A stretch of 64,000 nucleotides of DNA from Alkalicoccus sp. (lineage in GTDB: Bacteria > Bacillota > Bacilli > Bacillales > Salisediminibacteriaceae), in the NCBI GenBank assembly GCA_007692495.1, contig REBZ01000152.1, forward strand, positions 80,626-144,625, in the 5' to 3' direction. The position numbers and the translations under genes were made by a program. Of the stretch, positions 30,990 through 40,815 are shown one piece after another. The first letter of the stretch is position 1, and every line of letters starts with the position of its first letter. The notes beneath the pieces were generated by a model that was not told the origin of the DNA, did no database searches, and saw only the letters and a list, made by a program, of their open reading frames with translations.

Positions 30990-32174
30990 ATGTTTGAGTT
31001 AAGCAGCACGCTTCTGTTTGTCGCATTCGGTCTGTATATGGCCGCAACAATTTTCTTTGCGGTCTCAATTACAGGGAAAAAATTCAAAAACCGCAGGGGA
31101 TTAGAGGCCAATAAATCCGGACTGTTTGGTTATATCAGTGCCGTGGCCGGACTGATCTCCGCTCTGGCTTACTTCGTAGCCAGGTGGCTCGCAGTAGGAT
31201 ACGCTCCGGTGAGTAATATGTTTGAATACACTACAGCTCTCGGAATCGCTATGTCTCTAGCTTTTGTGATAATTTATCCGATTTACAAAAATAATTATCT
31301 CGGCCTCTTTACGATGCCTGTTGTTATGCTTATTATTGCTTATGCTTCCATGTTTCCTGTAGAAGCTCAGCCGCTGATACCGGCGCTTCAGTCCAACTGG
31401 CTGTTTATTCACGTTATTACTACAGCTATTGGTCAGGGAATTCTAGCGATCGGCTTTGCTGCAGGGGTCCTGTACCTCGTTAGAATGATTGATTTTACGA
31501 AAGCTTCCAAGAAAGTAAAAGGCATAGAATTTATTATGTTTACACTTCTTGCAACGGTAGCCTATGTAATGATCGGTATTGGTTTTGGGGCTGCCGATTA
31601 TACCGCAACATTTGAGTACGTCAATGAATTTGGGGAAACGGCGGAAATCGACTATGTGCTGCCTCCTATTGTAGGGCCGAATGAAGGAGAACTCGTGTCC
31701 GAACAAGGTTTTAACCCTGTTATTTCCATGCCGGAATTCATTCGAAGTGACGACGTAAATACTGTTCTTTGGTCCGTCCTGGGCGGGTTACTTCTTTACG
31801 GCGGGCTCCGCTTCGGCTTTAGAAAACCCGTAGCCGGAGCGCTGCAGCCGCTCGTGCGCAATGTAAATCCTCAGACGGTGGATGAAATAAGCTACCGCGC
31901 TATTGCTATTGGTTTCCCGGTGTTTACTCTCGGAGGGCTGATTTTCGCAATGATCTGGGCACAGATTGCCTGGACACGTTTCTGGGGGTGGGACCCAAAG
32001 GAAGTATGGGCTCTTATCACGTTTTTATTTTATGCGGCGTATCTTCATCTTCGCCTTTCGCGTGGCTGGCACGGAGAGAAAAGTGCCTGGCTTTGTGTAA
32101 TTGGTTTTGCTTTGATCATGTTTAACCTGATTTTTGTAAACCTGATAATCGCCGGACTTCACTCTTATGCTTAA
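30990..32174 (+). CDS. resC: Cytochrome c biogenesis protein ResC/CcsB
   Basis: WAQIAWTRFWGWDPKEVWALITFLFYAAYLHLR tryptophan-rich CcsA/ResC motif; ATG 30990. Confidence 0.95.
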   Translation: MFELSSTLLFVAFGLYMAATIFFAVSITGKKFKNRRGLEANKSGLFGYISAVAGLISALAYFVARWLAVGYAPVSNMFEYTTALGIAMSLAFVIIYPIYKNNYLGLFTMPVVMLIIAYASMFPVEAQPLIPALQSNWLFIHVITTAIGQGILAIGFAAGVLYLVRMIDFTKASKKVKGIEFIMFTLLATVAYVMIGIGFGAADYTATFEYVNEFGETAEIDYVLPPIVGPNEGELVSEQGFNPVISMPEFIRSDDVNTVLWSVLGGLLLYGGLRFGFRKPVAGALQPLVRNVNPQTVDEISYRAIAIGFPVFTLGGLIFAMIWAQIAWTRFWGWDPKEVWALITFLFYAAYLHLRLSRGWHGEKSAWLCVIGFALIMFNLIFVNLIIAGLHSYA

Positions 32175-32200
32175 CTTCGATACAATATAAATATGTAATG

Positions 32201-32236
32201 AAAAGGCTGTCCGATAAGTGCATTGGACAGCCTTTT
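32201..32236 (+). terminator. Terminator hairpin between resC and resD
   Basis: aaaaggctgtcc/ggacagcctttt, 12-bp perfect stem ending just before the resD RBS. Confidence 0.85.
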
Positions 32237-32251
32237 GCTGGAGGGATAATA

Positions 32252-32974
32252 ATGAATGAAGAATCAACGAGTATTCTTGTGGTAGATGATGAAGAACGTA
32301 TAAGGCGTCTGCTGAGAATGTACCTTGAAAAAGAGCAGTACACAGTAAACGATGCTGAAAATGGTGAATCAGCACTGGAAATGGCTTTAAACAAAGATTT
32401 TGACCTTATAATTCTCGATTTAATGATGCCGGGAATGGATGGAATTGAAGTCTGTGAAGAAATACGCAAACAAAAAGCGACTCCGATTATTATGCTGACA
32501 GCAAAAGGAGAGGAAGTGAACCGGGTCCAGGGCTTCGAAGCAGGAACCGATGATTACATCGTAAAACCATTCAGTCCGCGGGAAGTAGTGCTGCGTGTCA
32601 AAGCGCTGCTGCGACGGTCCTCTTCCACTAAGTTTCTTCAGACAGAAACAAAAACGAAGGAATTGTTTGAATTTCCTCATCTTACTATCGATAACGAAGC
32701 CCACCGGGTCACTGTGGATGGGAGACTCATTAACTTAACACCAAAAGAGTACGAGCTGCTGCTTTACCTTGCACAGGCACCGGATAAAGTATTTGCGAGG
32801 GAGCAGCTTTTAAAGGACGTATGGAACTATGAATTTTTCGGAGATTTGAGAACCGTGGATACTCATGTCAAAAGACTTCGCGAAAAACTGAGTCACGAAG
32901 AGCCGAAAGCTGCTGAGATGATTAAGACAGTCTGGGGGGTAGGCTATAAGTTCGAGGTTCAGGATCAGGCATGA
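32252..32974 (+). CDS. resD: OmpR-family response regulator ResD
   Basis: SILVVDDEERIRRLLRMYLE, LDLMMPGMDG, winged-helix C-terminus; synteny. Confidence 0.95.
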   Translation: MNEESTSILVVDDEERIRRLLRMYLEKEQYTVNDAENGESALEMALNKDFDLIILDLMMPGMDGIEVCEEIRKQKATPIIMLTAKGEEVNRVQGFEAGTDDYIVKPFSPREVVLRVKALLRRSSSTKFLQTETKTKELFEFPHLTIDNEAHRVTVDGRLINLTPKEYELLLYLAQAPDKVFAREQLLKDVWNYEFFGDLRTVDTHVKRLREKLSHEEPKAAEMIKTVWGVGYKFEVQDQA

Positions 32975-34785
32975 TGTTTTGGAGAAGCGTTGTAGGGAAG
33001 CTGTGGTTTACTATACTTCTTCTTGTTTCAGTAGTCCTTTTAGTCCTGACTGTACTTCTAATGGAGTATTTCGAAAGGTTTCATACTGAGCAGGCAGAAG
33101 GAGAACTGCTGAATCATGCAAATCTTATCGTAACTTTTCTTGAAAACGAATCCACAGAGGATGCCGCAGTCAATGTAAGTCAAATTATTTCGGAATCCTA
33201 TGCGGCCAGGGCACTCGTGATCGGAGAAGATGATTACTGGTATACTTCAGAAGAAGATGAGAAGTCGATACCACTCTCTCTGTTTTATGAAGATGAAAAT
33301 CTTTCTGATGTACTCCATGAGGATGCAACAGTAATTACTCATGGGGACTTTACGGATGCCAGCCGGGAAGGACGCAGCGGCGAAATTATAGTCGTTGGAA
33401 TGCCTGTAAGTTTCGCAGGCGGGGAAGAAGGTTCACTCTTCTTATATCAGTCTCTGGATGTTATTGAAGAAGCCTCTGACCAGACGAAGCAGATTATCTT
33501 TTTTTCTGCAGGAATAGCAATTATTCTGACTACAGTTTTTGCGTTTTTTCTGACTTCCCGGATTACAGCTCCACTGAGGCAGATGCGGGCGGCATCACTT
33601 GAAGTGGCAAAAGGCAACTTTGATACAAAAATCCCTATTCAGACAAAAGACGAAATCGGACTTCTTGCGATGGCGTTTAACCGGATGCGAAGAGCACTTA
33701 ATACAAACCTGCATGCACTTAACCAGGAGAAGGAGCAGCTGTCAAGAATACTGAGTTCCATGGCTGACGGAGTAATGACGTTCGATAAACGTGGGCAGGT
33801 GAAAATTACGAACCCTCCTGCCGGGGAATTTATCGATGCCTGGAGATATGAAGAACAGGTTTCCAGCGGGGAAGAACCATTTCATTTGAAGGAGCTTTTT
33901 GATCAGGTCGTTTCTGACGAAGAAGAAGTTGTTGATGAGATCGTTATTCAGGGAAGAACATGGGTGATATTAATGACGCCGCTCTATGATAATGAAGCAA
34001 TCCGGGGGGCCGTCGCCGTTCTGCGTGATATGACAGAGGAGCGTCAGCATGATAAACTGCGTAAAGACTTTATTGCCAACGTCTCCCATGAACTGCGTAC
34101 GCCGATCTCACTGCTCCAGGGATACAGCGAAGCAATTGTAGATGGTATTGCTGAAACAGAAGAAGAAAAGAAAGAAATGGCCCGCATCATTTACGATGAA
34201 TCGCTTCGGATCGGCAGGCTAGTCAACGAACTGCTTGATTTAGCGAGAATGGAAGCAGGATACTTCAGCCTTTCCAGAGAACAGGTTAACATTCCTTCCT
34301 TTGCAGATAAAATGCTGAGAAAATTTCAGGTGATTGCCCGTGAACAGCATGTGGATCTGCAGGGGGATATCAGTCCGCCGGCTAAAGAGGTATTTGCAGA
34401 TCCGGACCGTCTTGAACAAGTCGTAACTAATTTGATTGATAATGCTATCAGACATACACCAGAGTATGGGAAAGTCATTTTTAAAGTGTATGGAACAGAA
34501 TCAGGTCTGAAAATTGATATAAAAGATACAGGTTCGGGTATACCCGAGGAAGATCTTCCTTTTGTATTTGAAAGGTTTTATAAAGCGGATAAAGCAAGGA
34601 CGAGAGGAAGAGCAGGAACTGGTCTCGGGCTGGCAATTGTTAAAAACATCGTCGATGCCCATAATGGTAAAGTAACTGTTCACAGTAAATTGGAGGAAGG
34701 CACAACGTTTACTGTCATGCTTCCTTTTGCGGAACCGGACAGTTTACAGAAAAACACATTTCAGGATGGACGAATTTCCGACTAA
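32971..34785 (+). CDS. resE: Sensor histidine kinase ResE
   Basis: HAMP, PAS, DFIANVSHELRTPISLLQGY, DNAIRHTP, GTGLGLAIVKNIV. Confidence 0.95.
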   Translation: MMFWRSVVGKLWFTILLLVSVVLLVLTVLLMEYFERFHTEQAEGELLNHANLIVTFLENESTEDAAVNVSQIISESYAARALVIGEDDYWYTSEEDEKSIPLSLFYEDENLSDVLHEDATVITHGDFTDASREGRSGEIIVVGMPVSFAGGEEGSLFLYQSLDVIEEASDQTKQIIFFSAGIAIILTTVFAFFLTSRITAPLRQMRAASLEVAKGNFDTKIPIQTKDEIGLLAMAFNRMRRALNTNLHALNQEKEQLSRILSSMADGVMTFDKRGQVKITNPPAGEFIDAWRYEEQVSSGEEPFHLKELFDQVVSDEEEVVDEIVIQGRTWVILMTPLYDNEAIRGAVAVLRDMTEERQHDKLRKDFIANVSHELRTPISLLQGYSEAIVDGIAETEEEKKEMARIIYDESLRIGRLVNELLDLARMEAGYFSLSREQVNIPSFADKMLRKFQVIAREQHVDLQGDISPPAKEVFADPDRLEQVVTNLIDNAIRHTPEYGKVIFKVYGTESGLKIDIKDTGSGIPEEDLPFVFERFYKADKARTRGRAGTGLGLAIVKNIVDAHNGKVTVHSKLEEGTTFTVMLPFAEPDSLQKNTFQDGRISD

Positions 34786-34804
34786 CAGAAAGAAGGTGCT
34801 TATC

Positions 34805-35362
34805 ATGAAAATTTATACGAAAAAAGGGGACAAAGGAGAAACTCAGCTGATCGGCAGGAGAGTGCGCAAAACGAATTCAAGGGTAGAAGCTTACGGCACT
34901 GTCGATGAATTAAACAGTTTTATCGGAGTGGCTGCCGTGGCGCTAAAATCGGATAAAACAAAAGATATTTACGAGGAGCTGCTTACAATTCAGCACGAGC
35001 TTTTTGATCTCGGAGGAGATCTTGCCAATGTGAGCGGGAAGACAGAATGGGCACTGAATCCTGAATCGGTGGAAAGACTGGAACTGCGTATTGATGCATA
35101 CTGGGATGAATCGCCCCCAATAAACACTTTTATTCTTCCCGGAGGTCATGAAGGAGCTGCCCATCTCCATGTTTGCCGTACGGTCGCTAGAAGGGCGGAA
35201 AGGCTGGCAAGCGGAATAGATGATGACGATCCCCTGCCACCTGCAGCCCTTCCATACTTAAACCGGATCTCTGACTTTTTCTTTGCTGCAGCCCGTGCAG
35301 TGAATGCCCGTACCGGATATGAGGATATACTGTATGCGCGGGGAAAGAACGAATTTAAATAA
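34805..35362 (+). CDS. PduO-type cob(I)alamin adenosyltransferase
   Basis: KIYTKKGDKGETQLIGRRVRKTNSRVEAYGTVDELNSFIGVA; LPGG, CRTVARRAER. Confidence 0.95.
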   Translation: MKIYTKKGDKGETQLIGRRVRKTNSRVEAYGTVDELNSFIGVAAVALKSDKTKDIYEELLTIQHELFDLGGDLANVSGKTEWALNPESVERLELRIDAYWDESPPINTFILPGGHEGAAHLHVCRTVARRAERLASGIDDDDPLPPAALPYLNRISDFFFAAARAVNARTGYEDILYARGKNEFK

Positions 35363-35469
35363 TTATGTTCAAAAAAAGGCTTCACAACCTAATTAAAAAT
35401 CCTTTCCAGATTAATTATTAAGCAGGTTTTATCTGCCTACACGGTGGGGAGAAGAAAATATGTGTCCTG

Positions 35470-35514
35470 ATAACAGAATAATTATTCCATTTTTATAACT
35501 TAATCAATAAGTTG
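35470..35514 (-). repeat. Family A remnant copy A5 (right end only)
   Basis: acagaataattattcca...taacttaatcaataagttg. Confidence 0.4.
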
Positions 35515-35518
35515 AAGA

Positions 35519-35552
35519 AAAGGGTGTCCCCAATGTTTAGGGGACACCCTTT
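35519..35552. terminator. Intrinsic terminator of the SurA-like lipoprotein gene
   Basis: 13-bp perfect stem aaagggtgtcccc/ggggacacccttt. Confidence 0.9.
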
Positions 35553-35562
35553 CTGATTTAAA

Positions 35563-36408
35563 CTACAGCAGTATTTCGACATCGGCGTTATCCCGAAGCT
35601 CTTCTACATACTGATTTTGTCTAAGCTGCTCTTCCAGATCTTCCTGGACATCTTCAAATTCAGAGTCAGCCATTTCCGGATCATTGGCTGCAGCCATTTC
35701 ATAATATTCCCGTACTTCCTCTTCTTCTACTTCATATTCCTCTTCATCAAGGTGTTCCATAGTAAGGAGCTGTTCCACTACCGATACTTGCCGAATTTCC
35801 TCTTCCAGATCTTCTTCTGAATAGCCTTGAGAATCCAGTGCTTCTTCAAACTGCTCTTCCGTTTCGAATTGGGCACGGATTTCTTCAATTTCTGCTTCTA
35901 CTTCTTCCTCATCTGCCTCGAAACCTTCTTCTTCGGCTTCTTGTGCAAGAATTGTCTGGTTAATCAGCTGATCAAGGAACTGCTGCTGGAACTGCATCAT
36001 CATCATTGCCGTTTCTTCTTCTTCCATTTCCTGCTGGGCAAACATAGTTTCGAATTGAGCAAGCTGTCCCTGTAATTCACCGCTTGTTATTTCTTCTCCG
36101 TTAACGACAGCAACAGGTTCTTCAGGATCCTGATCCATAAATTCCATTGCTTCCTCGGGATCACCATCTTCCATTGCTTCATTGTCCATTTCCGTTTCGT
36201 TATTACTTTCCACTTCGTTTACTTCCGTGTTATTTTGTGTTTCAGCATTGTTTTCTTCTGTATTGGCATCGTCATTCCCATTATTTTCATTACCACACGC
36301 TGCAGCAACGAGAAGTGTAGTTAGTGACAATGTAAGGAGACCATGTTTAGACATTTTTTTCATTAGAGTTATCAACCTTTCTATTATATATCCCTGACTG
36401 TTATCCAC
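35563..36408 (-). CDS. Very acidic SurA-N-terminal-domain (PrsA-like) lipoprotein
   Basis: Signal peptide with lipobox LLVAAACG; low-complexity N/E linker; AVVNGEEITSGEL...QLINQTILAQEAEEEGFEADEEEVEAEI chaperone pattern; no parvulin domain seen. The in-frame start MKKMSKH... is preferred over the track start. Confidence 0.82.
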   Translation of the reverse strand: MDNSQGYIIERLITLMKKMSKHGLLTLSLTTLLVAAACGNENNGNDDANTEENNAETQNNTEVNEVESNNETEMDNEAMEDGDPEEAMEFMDQDPEEPVAVVNGEEITSGELQGQLAQFETMFAQQEMEEEETAMMMMQFQQQFLDQLINQTILAQEAEEEGFEADEEEVEAEIEEIRAQFETEEQFEEALDSQGYSEEDLEEEIRQVSVVEQLLTMEHLDEEEYEVEEEEVREYYEMAAANDPEMADSEFEDVQEDLEEQLRQNQYVEELRDNADVEILL

Positions 36409-36767
36409 TCTATCACAAAATGTGTGAAATTATCAATTTTCTAAATCTATAAAACTGTGGAGGATGCCTGTCACGACAGGCATTCTGGCCAGAAGGTTTT
36501 GTATGTATCCCCTGAACTGCTCAAAATATAAAAGAAGTATGAGAAGCTTTTTTAAAAAGCAATCGTTATTATACGTTTAAGTGAACGACGAGCTGTTTTC
36601 GAATTTGGAGAAGACTTTCCAGGGAAGTCCTTGAAAGAGGAAGCTTTTTGTAAGTGGGACGACATGGGAAACAGCGGGAACAGATCAGTTGTCCACCGCG
36701 ACAGCGGGGAGATAGACAGTTAAATGTTAGAATAAAAATACCAGCAGAAAAACGTAATCAAAAAGAG

Positions 36768-37119
36768 CAGGCTGTTGATTAGGTGTTTTTAATGTAAGGC
36801 TTCCTGCTTTCACCTTCCGGGCGGGCTTAAGATGATTACTTCCTAAACGGATTTTCGCCTCGTCCTTGATCGCCCAGGGAATCGTCCCTGCGGGTGCAAC
36901 AGGAAAATAGGAAAAGTCTCCTTTTGTGAAAAATACCTTTATTGAAGCCGTTTTTTAGGTGAAGAGATGGCTTCCCTCCGTAACGGCGGAGATGCCGGTG
37001 GGGTTGAGCGCTGTCAGACCACGGCGCCGCCAAACAGCTGAAGGCCAGCCTCTGCCAGGAGAAGGAGCTTACACACTGCCTGGAATAACTATTCTGAAAC
37101 GATAAACTTAATCAACAAA
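36768..37119 (-). repeat. Dispersed non-coding element family A, longest copy A6
   Basis: caggctgttgattaggtgtttttaatgta ... ggcttccctccgtaacgg...ctgtcagaccacggcgccg...ggagcttacacactgcctggaataactattctgaaacgataaacttaatcaacaaac. Confidence 0.85.
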
Positions 37120-37121
37120 CT

Positions 37122-37153
37122 GAGGCTGTCCCGAAAGAGAATCGGGACAGCCT
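37122..37153 (-). terminator. Terminator downstream of serA
   Basis: aggctgtcccga/tcgggacagcct stem. Confidence 0.85.
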
Positions 37154-37221
37154 GCAGTATACCTTTGAAACTTATTTTGACTTAGGAACAGGCGTTTTTC
37201 AGCCTCATTTTATGCACAAGC

Positions 37222-38835
37222 TTAAAGTTCAATAGCGGAGACGGAATTAATTTCTTCAATTTCAACAAAAGACTGAAGCACTTCTTCGCTGCACTCTTTG
37301 TCTGTTGCAAGCAGCATAATTGCTTCGCCGCCTTCCTGCTTTCGTCCCACCTGCATCGTCGCAATATTTACATCGTGTGTCCCGAGGAGCTGACCGACTT
37401 TACCGATAACTCCGGGGCGGTCATTGTGTCTGACATAAAGTGTATGCAGAGCCGGCTGAAAGTCGAGCTGGAATCCATTAATCTGCACAATTCTCGGTCC
37501 GAATTCTTTGCTGTACGTTCCGTGAATGTGAATAGCACTGTTTTCTCCCTGAACGATAGCCTTAACAAAATTGGCATATCCCTGAGACTCACTTTCATGA
37601 CGTTCCGAAACTTCAACATCACGTTCTTTTGCTACAAGAGAGGCATTTACCTCGTTAACATAATCATCGATGCGGTGTCTGAAAAATCCTGCCAGAAAAC
37701 TTCTGTTGAAAAGTCCTGTTTCCTGATCGGATATTTCTCCTGCGTAACTGATTTCAATCTGCTTAACAGGTTCCCGGAACAGCTGGGAAGCCGTATCCCC
37801 GAGTGTTTTTGTCAGTCGTGTAAAAGGTGAAAACTTTTCAAAAGAGTCCTGATCCAGATAGGGAAGGTTCAGGGCATGGGGAGCAGGACTTCCTGTTAAA
37901 TAATCGAGTACTTCCTGGGAAACGGACTCTGCTACATTCTGCTGGGCCTCAGAAGTGGAGGCAGCAATATGGGGAGTAGTAATTACTTCCGGCAGCTTTG
38001 TAAGCGGGTGATCCACAGCAGGTTCCTCTTCAAATACGTCAATTCCGGCACCCCTGACATGACCGGAAACGATGGCATCGTATAAAGCTTCCTCATCGAT
38101 GATTCCACCGCGGGCACAGTTTAATATAAAAACGCCTTTTTTCGTTTTTTTCAACGTTTCATTGTTCAGAAGACCTTTCGTTTCTTTCGTTAAAGGAGTG
38201 TGAACTGTAATAACATCGCTTTCCTCAAGAATTTCATCAAGTGTTACAGCTTTTACGTGATTTTTTTCAGCCCGGCTCTGTGTTAGGAAAGGATCAAAAG
38301 CAAGTACATTCATTCGGAATGCTCTGGCACGCTGTGCAATTTCTGCGCCAATTCTTCCAAACCCGACTATGCCGAGTGTTTTTCCGCGGAGTTCGGAGCC
38401 CTGGTAAAGCTTCCGGTCCCAGCGTCCTTCCCTCATAGACTGATTAGCCTGAGGAATATTCCGTACGAGGGAAGCGAGCATTGCAAAAGTATGTTCAGCT
38501 GTTGAAATCGTATTTCCGTCAGGAGCGTTAATAACTACGACCCCATGCGCCGTCGCAGCATTCAGGTCAACGTTGTCCACACCGACACCGGCCCGGCCGA
38601 TAATTTTCAGGTTCGGAAGTTTTTTTAGTACTTCCGAATCTACGGTGGTGGCGCTCCGGATCAATAGAGCATCTATTGTTTCCAGGGGAACCTGCGTTTC
38701 GTGGATATTTTCCCGGATGACATGAGTAGCCGAACTTTCGAGAATCGGCTTAAGCCCGTCTTCACTCATGTTATCGGAAACAAGAACCGTATAGGTGCCC
38801 TTTTGCTGCTGAACAGGATTTTCTACTTGTACCAT
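37222..38835 (-). CDS. serA: D-3-phosphoglycerate dehydrogenase
   Basis: IIGRAGVGVDNVDLNAAT, GKTLGIVGFGRIGAEIA, NCARGGIIDEEAL, C-terminal ACT domain. Confidence 0.97.
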   Translation of the reverse strand: MVQVENPVQQQKGTYTVLVSDNMSEDGLKPILESSATHVIRENIHETQVPLETIDALLIRSATTVDSEVLKKLPNLKIIGRAGVGVDNVDLNAATAHGVVVINAPDGNTISTAEHTFAMLASLVRNIPQANQSMREGRWDRKLYQGSELRGKTLGIVGFGRIGAEIAQRARAFRMNVLAFDPFLTQSRAEKNHVKAVTLDEILEESDVITVHTPLTKETKGLLNNETLKKTKKGVFILNCARGGIIDEEALYDAIVSGHVRGAGIDVFEEEPAVDHPLTKLPEVITTPHIAASTSEAQQNVAESVSQEVLDYLTGSPAPHALNLPYLDQDSFEKFSPFTRLTKTLGDTASQLFREPVKQIEISYAGEISDQETGLFNRSFLAGFFRHRIDDYVNEVNASLVAKERDVEVSERHESESQGYANFVKAIVQGENSAIHIHGTYSKEFGPRIVQINGFQLDFQPALHTLYVRHNDRPGVIGKVGQLLGTHDVNIATMQVGRKQEGGEAIMLLATDKECSEEVLQSFVEIEEINSVSAIEL

Positions 38836-39129
38836 GCGATAATCTCCACCTTTTTCATTCTATGATTTACTCATATTAACATGAAATTCAGAAGATTTGC
38901 ACGTACATTGCAAAAAAACATTAGTTTTTGAGGTGAGGACGGAAAAGTCTGACAAATAAAGCGATTTCATTCGTTCAGCAGGATTTCACTATCGGAAATT
39001 TTCCTGCTGATTAATCAGCTCCGGTGGAAGATTAATGTAGATCTGCAACGGTCTGTAAAGATACGGCCGGGGATTTTACACAGCAGGCGCCTTTATTCCA
39101 CCCCGGACTTAAAACGGATCCAAAAAATG

Positions 39130-39162
39130 AAAAAACACCGCGGCTGTCAAAGCCGCAGTGCA
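39130..39162 (-). terminator. Terminator downstream of the ferredoxin gene
   Basis: On the minus strand, cactgcggctt...agccgcggtg then tttttt. Confidence 0.7.
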
Positions 39163-39168
39163 CAGTTT

Positions 39169-39417
<249 letters not shown>

Positions 39418-39762
39418 TTATATAACCTCCCAAGTAATTAAGTGATTCTGCAGAACCGGTACCTTAAGTAAAGCTTAACATAAGTAAAAAATCCAGTCTG
39501 CACGATCGAACAAGTGTAAGTAATCTACGCTTTACAATTGTATAGGTTCTTTCTGTACTTTTCAACAGTAAAACATATATGCTGTGAATAGAAACGTTTG
39601 TAGCTTATAATAGACGCTGCAGAAAAAAGCAGGGTGAGATTTATTCGAAGCATTGAACAAGTAATAAAAAGTTCCGACTGTCTGCCAAAAAGTTTTACGG
39701 TAAAAAACAGCAGTTTCAGCGGCTGTGAAGTAAAGGATTTTTAAAAGAGGGGAGGAGAAAAT

Positions 39763-40815
39763 GTGGAGGTGCTGTTTCTTGAGGTACTAAGTAAAATGAA
39801 TGGATCAAGAACGGTAAGCGGACCGCTGCACCTTTTAAAGGGAAAGCGGTCTTCGCAGACAATACAGGATATTGCCCTTTTCCAATGTGATAAATGGGCA
39901 GCCGCCCTTAAACATGTGCCGTACAGCAGGCTGCGGAAAGTGGAAGAGCAGCTGTATGCACGTAATATGGTACGCACCGAAAACAAATCAGCCTTTTTAA
40001 CAGAAAATGGATTTACTTATTTAAACAAGTACCGGGAAACAATGGATACTCTTTCATTTAACGGCCGAAAATGGGAATGGGATAATGAAGCGGAAATTTT
40101 CTGGCAGAGGTTGTCACTGCTTGTTCAGGCTGTAAGTCACAAACAGTATAAAAGCAGATACTACCTTCCTGTGTATGCTCCGTATGAAGTGAAAACTTAC
40201 GTCAAAAATATAATGCGTCAGAAAAACTCAAAAAATCTGGCTGAAGAACTTTTCCAGTTTATCTACACTCACTTGAAAGAAGCCGGTGAAGAAAGTGCGG
40301 AGCTTTTTACAGCGAGGTTAAGCGGATACAGCTATACAGGCCGTACGTTTTCTCAGATAGAAAATCAAAGTGCACCGGTAGTCCTTACTTATCTGCAATT
40401 CCGGAGTGTTATTCACCATATGCTGGAAGATCTTGAAAGAAGGCCGGAAGAACTGTACGGTCTTTTTCCTTTTAAAGAAGCTGCTTCCCAGGTCACTGCT
40501 TCAGCGGCCAGAACCGGAAAGGCAGTAAAAGAGGGGAGAAACCTTCAGGAAACCGCCCGGTTCAGAAAACTGAAAGAAAGCACGATTGAAGACCACCTCG
40601 TCGAACTGGCCATGCACGACCCGTCGTTTGAATACGAAAGATTTATCAGCTCAAATATTCTCGGTAATATTTTTGAAGCGGTTGAGAAGCTGTCAGGTGA
40701 ACGAAAACTGAAAGATATAAGAGAAGCTTTAGGGAAGGAAGTCAGCTATTTTCATATACGACTGGCGCTGGCGCTTCTGCATAAGAATAAACAGGGGGAA
40801 CGGAATAGTGGATAA
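39763..40815 (+). CDS. YpbB-like helix-turn-helix protein preceding recQ
   Basis: C-terminal RQC/HTH-like segment ([18 protein letters not shown]) and overlap with recQ. Confidence 0.8.
   Translation: MEVLFLEVLSKMNGSRTVSGPLHLLKGKRSSQTIQDIALFQCDKWAAALKHVPYSRLRKVEEQLYARNMVRTENKSAFLTENGFTYLNKYRETMDTLSFNGRKWEWDNEAEIFWQRLSLLVQAVSHKQYKSRYYLPVYAPYEVKTYVKNIMRQKNSKNLAEELFQFIYTHLKEAGEESAELFTARLSGYSYTGRTFSQIENQSAPVVLTYLQFRSVIHHMLEDLERRPEELYGLFPFKEAASQVTASAARTGKAVKEGRNLQETARFRKLKESTIEDHLVELAMHDPSFEYERFISSNILGNIFEAVEKLSGERKLKDIREALGKEVSYFHIRLALALLHKNKQGERNSG

Noticed and set aside
30368-31111. 247-aa minus-strand ORF
   Set aside because: Antisense to resB/resC, Cys/His-rich nonsense composition, no RBS or family signature.
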